A DNA stretch of 20,203 nt from NCBI GenBank assembly GCA_964343195.1, contig CAYFIR010000119.1, positions 1-20,203 of the forward strand, written 5' to 3'. The notes beneath the pieces were generated by a model, which made no database searches, was not told the origin of the DNA, and worked only from the letters and a program-made list of their open reading frames with translations. A program made the translations under genes and the position numbers. Numbering within the stretch: the first letter of the stretch is position 1; every line of letters starts with the position of its first letter. Positions 1 through 6,140 of this stretch are shown in pieces. This DNA is from CAYVAP01 sp964343195 (GTDB taxonomy: Bacteria; Bacteroidota; Bacteroidia; J057).

Positions 1-59
1 AAGGCGAAATAGCACTTGAAAACACGCCGAATATTAAAAATCCATTTGTGGACCTTTGA
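1..59 (+). CDS. Possible 3' end of a gene cut by the window edge
   Basis: Frame 3 of the plus strand is open from the left edge to a TGA at 57-59 and would encode about 18 C-terminal residues (GEIALENTPNIKNPFVDL). The residue mix is plausible for a protein end, but the stretch is far too short to identify. A short inverted repeat (50-55 with 68-73) surrounds the stop codon without a following T-run. It could equally be non-coding. Confidence 0.25.
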   Translation, partial: GEIALENTPNIKNPFVDL

Positions 60-150
60 AAGAAAGGAGGTCCGCTGAAGGCGACACTACACTGGTAATC
101 AGTCGCTTATGAGAAATATAACCCGAAACTGACGTTAAAGTAGGAACGGA

Positions 151-184
151 AAAAGCGCTGGCTACTCCAAAATAACCAGCGCTT
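151..184 (-). terminator. Rho-independent terminator of the sigma/anti-sigma operon
   Basis: On the minus strand an arm of about 12 bp (AAGCGCTGGTTA with TAGCCAGCGCTT, one G-T pair) encloses an 8-nt loop and runs into a short T-run followed by CC. It lies 19 bp beyond the stop codon of the barrel protein gene, so it closes the two-gene sigma factor operon. Confidence 0.8.
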
Positions 185-202
185 CCATTCTGAATCATGG
201 TT

Positions 203-1615
203 TCAACGCCCCAGCTTCAGGCCAATCTCCAGCCCTACATGATATCTGGGCTGATCTGATGAGGCAGTACCCTGATAGGGAGTCTGCATGAAGTATTTAA
301 ACGTAGGGCTCAGATACATTTGCCGATACGGGCCGATCCCAAATTCGTACATCATCCCAAGTTGTACATGGCTATGCCAGTCCTTTAGGTCCAGGAGTGA
401 GGTCCCATCGCTGGTTATGAGGATATCATCAGGATTGGATTGAGGCGCTTCTGGTAGGGGCGAAAATGACAATTCATCATTGCTAAAGACAGATCGATCG
501 GTATCGAGCTGGTTGGTACGTCTATTCAGGGAAACTCCCGTTTGCAGGGTCAGGCGCTTGCGATAGCCCTGCCAGATATGGTAGTTTATCCGAAGGGGTA
601 GTTCAAGGTAGTTTTGCCGCCAGGAAAGCTCCACTTCATAGGTTCTGACCGCATCAGCAGCCAGGGTTACTCCACCTGTTACCAGGTTGAGGTCGGCAGA
701 TCCACGCCGATAAACTCCCTGCTCTGACTGGGAGTAAAACAGGCCCAGTTCTGTGCTCCATCGGGGCGCTAGCTCCCGGCCCATCAGGATGCCTACTCCA
801 AATCGCTGTCTGGGGTAGCTCACGGTATGAACGGGAGGTATGCTAAGGGCCAGTGCTCGGGTTCCGTAATCTTCAACGACGGTATAATCATTGGCTGGAG
901 GTGCTATGAACCAGGCAGGGTTTCCTTTCGAGGCCCGTTCTCCCTGGAATGCAACCCGAAGGTACCATGGGGAATGACCGGGGACCTCAATATCAGCAGG
1001 ATATGGGATTTCGCCATTTAGGTCAATTGTTGACGCAAACCGCCTGTTGATGGAATCAATCAGGATCTCACGGCTTTTCCCTTCCAGTTGGGAGGGAAGG
1101 GGCATCTCTGTCTGCTGGATTTCTGAGGCTAAATCAGACGGGTGATCAGGAGCCAATGTCAGGACCGATATGCTGCCTGGCGATTGTGGCTGCTCAGTAA
1201 GGGGCAATTGCTGAGCTGAAGAGGCCATGTCCTCCCGATGGGAGGGAACCCGGTTGGGAGCGGGTGCTACATGAGCAACATCCTGTGTTCCGTTGTCTTC
1301 TCCCAAAGCTTCTTTCTCACTCTGTAACTCTTCTTGAGTTGGGAGCGGTGAAGATGAAGTCTCAGGGTGCTCTTCAAGGGAAGCCATTGGGATATTGGCT
1401 ACAGCAGGCTCTGTGGGCAGTGATAGCCAGATCACCAGTCCTATGGCCGCTGCAATCAGGCTGCCACCACCAATCCACCACCAAACGAATGCTTTGCGTG
1501 GAGGTGGGGCAGGGGTCAGTTGAGCCTGTATCGCGTCAAACAACCCGGGAGGAGGGGGAGGATTGACTCCCTCTAGTTTAGCTTTTATTTTCCGTTCAAA
1601 CTGTTCAGATGGCAT
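203..1615 (-). CDS. Anti-sigma-like inner-membrane protein fused to an outer-membrane beta-barrel
   Basis: The 470-residue protein has three parts. Residues 1-42 are cytoplasmic and carry the spacing FERKIKAKLEG...PPGLFDAIQAQL, which resembles the 'PP.GLWD.I...L' N-terminus of Bacteroidota proteins encoded after ECF sigma factors. Residues 44-66 form one membrane helix. Residues 67-215 are a linker rich in Pro, Ser, Gln and Glu, and from about 216 to the end there are alternating beta-strands like a PorT/OMP_b-brl outer-membrane barrel. The start codon overlaps the end of the sigma gene by 11 bp, which implies translational coupling. I infer that it sequesters or modulates the sigma factor. 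No classical zinc-binding anti-sigma motif (HxxxCxxC) is present, so this role rests on context. It could instead be a structural envelope protein that happens to share the operon. Confidence 0.7.
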   Translation of the reverse strand: MPSEQFERKIKAKLEGVNPPPPPGLFDAIQAQLTPAPPPRKAFVWWWIGGGSLIAAAIGLVIWLSLPTEPAVANIPMASLEEHPETSSSPLPTQEELQSEKEALGEDNGTQDVAHVAPAPNRVPSHREDMASSAQQLPLTEQPQSPGSISVLTLAPDHPSDLASEIQQTEMPLPSQLEGKSREILIDSINRRFASTIDLNGEIPYPADIEVPGHSPWYLRVAFQGERASKGNPAWFIAPPANDYTVVEDYGTRALALSIPPVHTVSYPRQRFGVGILMGRELAPRWSTELGLFYSQSEQGVYRRGSADLNLVTGGVTLAADAVRTYEVELSWRQNYLELPLRINYHIWQGYRKRLTLQTGVSLNRRTNQLDTDRSVFSNDELSFSPLPEAPQSNPDDILITSDGTSLLDLKDWHSHVQLGMMYEFGIGPYRQMYLSPTFKYFMQTPYQGTASSDQPRYHVGLEIGLKLGR

Positions 1616-2165
1616 CTTTGTACACCATTTTTTGCTGGTAAGCGTTCCTGATCAAGCGTTGAAGCTGCCCTCTGGCTCTGGTATATTGCGAACGGGAGGT
1701 CCCTTCGGAAATTCCCAACTGCTGGGCGATCTCCTGATGTGAGTACCCTTCGATGGCGTACAGGTTAAAAACCGCCCGATACCCGTCGGGTAGGCTCTGA
1801 ACCAGTTCCATCAAAAATTCTGCTTCCAACTGGTCAACTGCATCATTGACCTCAGAGTCCACAATGGTCTCGTTTAACTCTACGTCCTGCTGGTTTTTTT
1901 TGCGGCGTCGGAGGTGGTCTATCGCTGTGTTGACCATGATTCTCCTGATCCACCCTTCCAGCGAACCCCGGTCCTGGTACCGGTTTAGGTTCTGAAATAC
2001 CTTCACAAAGCCGTCCTGCAGCATATCCTGGGCTTCAGCTTCATCCTGGGCATACCTCAGACAGACCCCATACATTTGGGATGCATAGGTCTCATAGAGA
2101 TACCTCTGTGCCTGAGGGTCCTGGTTGATACAAGCCTCTATCCAGTTTTGCTGGGCTCCCTGCAT
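1605..2165 (-). CDS. ECF-family RNA polymerase sigma-70 factor
   Basis: The 186-residue product has the two-domain layout of ECF sigma factors. Region 2 covers about residues 22-90 and includes DMLQDGFVKVFQNL, RGSLEGWIRRI and NTAIDHLRRRKK. A short acidic linker follows. Region 4 covers about 125-175, with LPDGYRAVFNLYAIEGYSHQEIA and the helix-turn-helix LGISEGTSRSQ. The length is normal for the family. It directs RNA polymerase core to a dedicated promoter set, probably including its own, although no promoter could be read in the 64 bp between the preceding terminator and the start. The 11-bp overlap with the following membrane/barrel gene suggests a sigma/anti-sigma pair, presumably responding to an envelope signal. 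The target genes cannot be told from the sequence. Confidence 0.93.
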   Translation of the reverse strand: MQGAQQNWIEACINQDPQAQRYLYETYASQMYGVCLRYAQDEAEAQDMLQDGFVKVFQNLNRYQDRGSLEGWIRRIMVNTAIDHLRRRKKNQQDVELNETIVDSEVNDAVDQLEAEFLMELVQSLPDGYRAVFNLYAIEGYSHQEIAQQLGISEGTSRSQYTRARGQLQRLIRNAYQQKMVYKDAI

Positions 2166-2229
2166 TCAGCGCTTGAATTTGACTTACTAACGCAGCTCTG
2201 ACCTGTTTTGCTGCATATCCCATAAAAAT

Positions 2230-2257
2230 AATGCTGGCTTCGCAGGAAGCCAGCATT
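2230..2257 (-). terminator. Strong terminator after the 49-residue membrane peptide gene
   Basis: A perfect 11-bp stem (AATGCTGGCTT with AAGCCAGCATT) has a 6-nt loop. On the minus strand it is followed by ATTTTTATG. It separates the small gene at 2328-2477 from the sigma factor gene and implies that the sigma gene has its own promoter between about 2166 and 2229. Being symmetrical, it may also stop plus-strand transcripts. Confidence 0.75.
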
Positions 2258-2327
2258 TTAGGCAAAGATTACCTTGCAGGAGCAGAGCCCCTGCTGTATA
2301 ACGGGGGAGTCGGATTGCTGGGGAGTC

Positions 2328-2477
2328 TTAGGGCAGTACTGAAATGGTGTTCTCCATATTCAGATCATGAGCTGTCTCAGCATTACTTCCCATCAAATCC
2401 CAGGTGAGCCAGGCCAGGCTACCAAACGCTGCAAAAACCAGGACAGCAAGTACATAGGTGCGGATGCGCTTTTTCAT
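2328..2477 (-). CDS. Small single-pass membrane protein (49 residues)
   Basis: An ATG at 2475-2477 opens a 49-codon frame ending in TAA at 2328-2330. The product begins MKKRIRTYVLAVLVFAAFGS: a basic N-terminus followed by a hydrophobic helix (about residues 8-28), and then a short polar acidic tail ending SVLP. A strong terminator lies 70 bp after the stop, and a TATATTTG element that matches the Bacteroidota -7 consensus lies 26 bp before the start. A complete expression unit around so short a frame argues that it is real. The family is not recognised. It could be a small envelope protein or a leader peptide. It lies between DUF3078 and the sigma factor on the same strand. Confidence 0.55.
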   Translation of the reverse strand: MKKRIRTYVLAVLVFAAFGSLAWLTWDLMGSNAETAHDLNMENTISVLP

Positions 2478-2502
2478 AATACAGTTGGGTATTAGGTTCA
2501 TC

Positions 2503-2510
2503 CAAATATA
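2503..2510 (-). promoter_or_regulatory. Candidate Bacteroidota -7 promoter element
   Basis: The minus strand reads TATATTTG, a full match to the TAnnTTTG -7 element used by the primary sigma factor of Bacteroidota, 26 bp before the start codon of the 49-residue gene. No convincing -33 element (TTTG or TTG) lies 19-21 bp upstream, so this is half of a promoter at best. Confidence 0.35.
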
Positions 2511-2588
2511 CGGAGCATTTGCCCTTTGTATGACGACTTCTCCATAGGTCTTAGCAACCGTGCCCCTGGTCAGGACAATCGTGCGTTC

Positions 2589-3509
2589 CTATAGGATGTT
2601 ATACGTAATTCCCACGCTGAGGATATGCTGGAACTGGGTTCTGGGTCCCATGCGGCCAAGGTCATTGCCCTGCTCATCTACCAGGCTAAAGCGGATATCA
2701 TCGTCATAAATGAGGTTGGTAGAAAAGCTAATGGCCAGCCAGTTATTGACGCTGGCAGTAGTCAGGGTTTCCCAGTTGACGTCGATGTTCCCAAAATTTT
2801 CCAGGTAGTTGGCGAAGAAGGTCGCCTTGGAGTTGAACACCACATTCTCGGCAAGTTCCCTTTTTAGCTGAATCACCAGGTTGGAACCAAGCTCGTAACG
2901 AGTTGCTCCAGTGGTGATTTCCTGCGGAATGTACAGGGCGCGATAGGCTGGGTTGGAAACGATGGTGATCTTGGAGTTGACCGGAGAGTAGTACACAGAA
3001 ATTCCTTCCATGGGTTTGTAATCGAGACCCACACCAAAGTTCAGGTACGCAGGAGAGAAAAAGTCCGAAATGGTGTCGGTTGGAATCGCTGTTGGCTGCT
3101 TGGCGTTGATCTTGAAACCCGGGGCAAATTGTGTCCGGAAATTCAGGTTCGCAGAAATGAGGAAGTTTTCACTAAAGCGAAGGCCATACTTGGAGTTCAG
3201 CTCTATGCGGTCCTCGTTTTTTACGAATGGAATGCTATCACCCTGTCCCTGACGGACGAGGCCATATGCCAGGTTGAGGGTGTTTTCCCAGTTGTGGCGC
3301 TCTTTGGTATAGGTCGCGCCGAGATTGATCCGCCCCAGAACAGACTGAGAGGGCAGACCACCAGCTTGCCAGTAGGTAGAATAGCCGGTATTGGTAAAGC
3401 CAAGAGAGAGGACGCCACTCTGCTTCCAGTAGGTGGTGTCAGGACCTCCGATCTGAGCCTGAGCGGAGAAAGCCAGAACCAGGAAAACGATGGTAAATAG
3501 GTTTTTCAT
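2589..3509 (-). CDS. DUF3078 family outer-membrane protein
   Basis: The 306-residue precursor starts with a signal peptide (MKNLFTIVFLVLAFSAQA, cut before or after Gln19). The mature part has the DUF3078 signature: an N-terminal W.q.G...l.f.n.....W.aGG..s, then NW.n.l.l.yGl...G, followed by about ten amphipathic strands to an aliphatic end (LSVGITYNIL). DUF3078 proteins are widespread in Bacteroidota and their function is unknown. The strand pattern and absence of membrane helices suggest an outer-membrane barrel. The gene is read alone: 110 bp separate it from the next gene downstream, and the spacer before it holds two inverted repeats. No terminator could be recognised after the stop codon. 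Confidence 0.85.
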   Translation of the reverse strand: MKNLFTIVFLVLAFSAQAQIGGPDTTYWKQSGVLSLGFTNTGYSTYWQAGGLPSQSVLGRINLGATYTKERHNWENTLNLAYGLVRQGQGDSIPFVKNEDRIELNSKYGLRFSENFLISANLNFRTQFAPGFKINAKQPTAIPTDTISDFFSPAYLNFGVGLDYKPMEGISVYYSPVNSKITIVSNPAYRALYIPQEITTGATRYELGSNLVIQLKRELAENVVFNSKATFFANYLENFGNIDVNWETLTTASVNNWLAISFSTNLIYDDDIRFSLVDEQGNDLGRMGPRTQFQHILSVGITYNIL

Positions 3510-3570
3510 AAAGCAAGTTTTGGTTGGTGGAAACGCACCCCGTGCATCAGGGGAGCAAAGAGAATAAATA

Positions 3571-3598
3571 CTGTCCTATCAGAAAAGTTATTGGACAG
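3571..3598. promoter_or_regulatory. Operator-like inverted repeat upstream of the DUF3078 gene
   Basis: Arms CTGTCCTAT (3571-3579) and ATTGGACAG (3590-3598) match at 8 of 9 positions across a 10-nt spacer. The repeat is centred about 75 bp before the start codon, where a regulator of the DUF3078 gene could bind. No known regulator site is recognised. Confidence 0.35.
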
Positions 3599-3630
3599 AA
3601 AATGATTGGCCAGGACGAATCTTTTTGAGC

Positions 3631-3652
3631 GAAAGGGCACCAGTGCCCTTTC
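3631..3652. repeat. Perfect 10-bp inverted repeat in the ccoG-DUF3078 spacer
   Basis: GAAAGGGCAC and GTGCCCTTTC flank a 2-nt centre. No T-run follows it closely on either strand, so it is not a standard terminator. It lies between the ccoG terminator and the DUF3078 gene and may be a regulatory site or an RNA hairpin. Confidence 0.45.
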
Positions 3653-3720
3653 CTGGATTTCGCCTGATTTGACGTAACTTCCGATTACTCGTCACATTCC
3701 TGATGGAAACGATAACAAAA

Positions 3721-3746
3721 AGGCCACCTCGCTGTAGAGGTGGCCT
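3721..3746 (-). terminator. Rho-independent terminator of ccoG
   Basis: A perfect 10-bp stem, AGGCCACCTC with GAGGTGGCCT, has a 6-nt loop. On the minus strand it is followed directly by TTTTGTTATC. It begins 30 bp after the ccoG stop codon. Confidence 0.9.
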
Positions 3747-3776
3747 ACCTTGACAAAGGGTATCAAGGGATACTCG

Positions 3777-5228
3777 CTATTTTTTCAATACAAGCGGCCC
3801 AAGGAATCCGGTCTTGACGTGGTCGAGAATGCGTTCCTCCCCGTCAATTTCGGTGTAAACTTCCACCTGTATCTTCATTTTTCGTTCGTTTACCTGCTCA
3901 GGAGGGAGGTCTACAAAGAAGGCCCCCTTGACGATCCCCTGGGCATTGAGTGTAGGTTCACTAGCCCCTACACGGCGAAGTCGCGCCCCTTCAGGAGCTA
4001 CTACCCGGAAGTGCAGGTCATAGCCTTCCATGGTCTTGTTGACAATGTGGTAATTGTAAAGGTTGCTCAGGTAGCCATCATCGGTTTCCTGGGTCATGGT
4101 ACCCGAGGTTCTTAGGATGGTAGCCTCGACGTCCTCACGGCTGGCCAGCGAGAATCCGGTGATCCCCAGCAGGATGACCAACACAGCGGAGTAGGCGATT
4201 ACCCTAGGGGTAATCTTGAACTTCTGCCCCTGCTCTACTTCGCTGTAGGAGGCAATTCGGATCAGGCCTTTTTCGAAGCCTACTTTTTCCATTACCTCAT
4301 CACAGACATCCATACAGGCCGTACAGTTCACACATTCCAGCTGTGTTCCATCCTTGATGTCAATGCCAGTAGGACATACCTGCACACATAACCCACATTC
4401 AATACAGTCGCCTCCTTTACGCTCTTTTCCTTTTTTCACTCGCTCGCGAGGTTCGCCTCTGATCCAGTCATACATGACGGTCAGGCTGTCTTTGCTTAAC
4501 AAAACTCCCTGTAGTCGTCCGTAGGGACAGATGGCAATACAGGCCTGCTCTCTCAGGTAGGCAAATACAAAGAAGAAGATACCCGTAAAGGCAATGACTC
4601 CTCCGAAAAGTCCCCCATGAGCCGCAGGACCATCGGTTACCATTTGCATCAGGGTGTCCTTGCTGACGATGTACATCATCACCCAGTTGCCGATGATGAA
4701 GGAAATGATAAGGAAGATTCCCCATTTCAGGGAGCGTTTCCAGATTTTTTCAGTATTCCATGACTGTCGGGCGAGTTTGATCTGCTTGGGGCGGTCACCG
4801 TCAATGAGGTACTCAATCTTGCGGAAAACCATCTCCATAAACAGCGTCTGAGGGCAGGCCCAGCCACACCAGAGCCGTCCAAATACTACTGTGAAGAGGA
4901 CGATGAATACGAAAAAGGTGATCAGTGAGAGGGCTAACAGGTGAAAATCCTGGGGCCAGAATGCCAGGCCAAAAATGATGAACTTCCGCTCAAGCAGGTT
5001 GAACAGGAACATCGGTCGGCCGTTGAGTTCGAGGAATGGGCCTATAAACAATGCTGATAGCAGGATTACTGCCACAACCGCCCGCTTGTTGTGAAAGGGG
5101 CCTTTGGGTTTTCGAGGGTGTATCCAGCGACGCTTACCAGTTTCATCAACTGTTGCAATCGAGTCGCGAAACGCCTCGTAATCTATTTCGGGTAGGGAGT
5201 CTATTGAAGACTTTTTGGTGTCAGACAT
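3777..5228 (-). CDS. ccoG: Cytochrome c oxidase accessory protein CcoG (polyferredoxin)
   Basis: CcoG/FixG/RdxA proteins are inner-membrane iron-sulfur proteins needed for maturation of cbb3-type oxidase, proposed to reduce copper before its insertion. Starting at the ATG at 5226-5228 (MSDTKKSS) gives 483 residues. Helices are at about 49-69, 96-117, 167-188, 207-225 and 343-362. CGWACP (121-126) and ACIAICPYG (229-237) are the conserved membrane-side cysteine pairs. Two [4Fe-4S] motifs follow at C275/278/281/285 and C299/302/305/309. The C-terminal third is the Ig-like FixG domain. An upstream in-frame start (5259-5261) would add 11 residues, but the chosen start gives the usual polar N-terminus. 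No cco structural genes lie in the window. The gene is read alone, divergent from the TrpF-like gene, and has its own terminator. Confidence 0.95.
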   Translation of the reverse strand: MSDTKKSSIDSLPEIDYEAFRDSIATVDETGKRRWIHPRKPKGPFHNKRAVVAVILLSALFIGPFLELNGRPMFLFNLLERKFIIFGLAFWPQDFHLLALSLITFFVFIVLFTVVFGRLWCGWACPQTLFMEMVFRKIEYLIDGDRPKQIKLARQSWNTEKIWKRSLKWGIFLIISFIIGNWVMMYIVSKDTLMQMVTDGPAAHGGLFGGVIAFTGIFFFVFAYLREQACIAICPYGRLQGVLLSKDSLTVMYDWIRGEPRERVKKGKERKGGDCIECGLCVQVCPTGIDIKDGTQLECVNCTACMDVCDEVMEKVGFEKGLIRIASYSEVEQGQKFKITPRVIAYSAVLVILLGITGFSLASREDVEATILRTSGTMTQETDDGYLSNLYNYHIVNKTMEGYDLHFRVVAPEGARLRRVGASEPTLNAQGIVKGAFFVDLPPEQVNERKMKIQVEVYTEIDGEERILDHVKTGFLGPLVLKK

Positions 5229-5349
5229 ATTAGCAACACGTAATTTGAATTCTCCTGACAAAGATCAACTATGGATTTCGTTGTATTGATGAGGATTCAG
5301 GTTTGTTAGAATGACTTTTGTTAGATTGAACGATCAGGTAAAATCTAGC

Positions 5350-5368
5350 GAATTAAGGGCCTTAATTC
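5350..5368. promoter_or_regulatory. Perfect palindrome in the divergent ccoG/TrpF-like spacer
   Basis: GAATTAAGG and CCTTAATTC are perfect 9-bp arms around a single G. A second palindrome, TCAGATCTGA (5367-5376), overlaps its edge. The site is 122 bp before the ccoG start and 76 bp before the TrpF-like start. It does not match an FNR/CRP site (TTGAT-N4-ATCAA). A dimeric repressor or activator shared by both genes is possible. Confidence 0.4.
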
Positions 5369-5443
5369 AGATCTGATTTGTCTCTTTAGTTCGAATTCAC
5401 AAATTAGTACCTCGGATGATAGAATAGTTTGAGAGTTTTACCA

Positions 5444-6103
5444 ATGAGCCATCGCACCAGAGTGAAAGTATGCTGCATTAGTAGTCCCCGGGAAGCCCAG
5501 ATGGCTATCGATGCGGGTGCAGATGCACTGGGATTGGTAGGGAACATGCCCAGTGGACCCGGGGTAATCTCAGATTCGGAGATCAGGACCATAGCCCGGG
5601 GGATTGCTCCTCCCATTGCGACCTTCCTCCTGACCAGCGAGACTTCGGTTGATGGGGTTATAGCCCACTACCAAAAGGTAAACACAAGCGTAATTCAGTT
5701 GGTGGACGCTCTCCCCCATGGAGCCCATGCTGACATCCGCAATGCATTGCCAGGAGTGAAACTGGTCCAGGTTATCCATGTCACGGACGATAGGTCGGTG
5801 GAAGAAGCAAAAAAACTGGCGAGTGAGGTCGATGCTTTGCTACTTGACAGCGGAAATCCGCATGCTGAGGTAAAAGAGCTCGGTGGAACAGGCCGTACCC
5901 ATAACTGGGATTTGAGTCGGCGGATTGTGCAAGAAGTTCCCATACCGGTTTTCCTTGCTGGGGGCTTGAACCCTTCCAATGTGAGGGAAGCCATACAAAA
6001 AGTAAGGCCCTACGGGTTAGACCTATGTTCCGGAATCCGAACAGATGGTCAACTGGACCCTGAGAAACTTATGGCTTTCATGGAAGTTGTATCCAGGGCA
6101 TGA
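5444..6103 (+). CDS. TrpF-like protein (phosphoribosylanthranilate isomerase family)
   Basis: The ATG at 5444 gives 219 residues, the usual TrpF length; an in-frame TTG at 5429 would add five. The (beta/alpha)8 landmarks are present: VKVCC at 7-11 with the catalytic cysteine (C10), LLLDS with the catalytic aspartate (D135), GGTGRTHNW at 147-155, and the phosphate-binding LAGGLNPSNV at 171-180. TrpF converts phosphoribosylanthranilate to CdRP in tryptophan synthesis. This protein departs from housekeeping TrpF: the usual KICG.t is KVCCISS, the FyPkSPR loop is replaced by NMPSGPGVI, and the end reads GLDLCSGIRTDGQLDP instead of the usual SSGvE..pG.KD. No other trp gene is nearby. It is followed 37 bp later by the binding-domain/methyltransferase fusion gene. 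It may be a true TrpF or a relative with another aldose-phosphate substrate. Confidence 0.8.
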   Translation: MSHRTRVKVCCISSPREAQMAIDAGADALGLVGNMPSGPGVISDSEIRTIARGIAPPIATFLLTSETSVDGVIAHYQKVNTSVIQLVDALPHGAHADIRNALPGVKLVQVIHVTDDRSVEEAKKLASEVDALLLDSGNPHAEVKELGGTGRTHNWDLSRRIVQEVPIPVFLAGGLNPSNVREAIQKVRPYGLDLCSGIRTDGQLDPEKLMAFMEVVSRA

Positions 6104-6140
6104 AGACAAATTACACACCCATTATCCCAATGCAGACCAG

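Noticed and set aside
2266..2291. Possible second terminator after the 49-residue gene
   Set aside because: GCAGG/CCTGC pairs over only 5 bp without a T-run; the strong hairpin at 2230-2257 explains termination.
6045..6140. Upstream start for the fusion methyltransferase gene
   Set aside because: It would overlap the TrpF-like gene by 59 bp and add 32 residues not related to either domain; the ATG at 6141 starts exactly at the domain.
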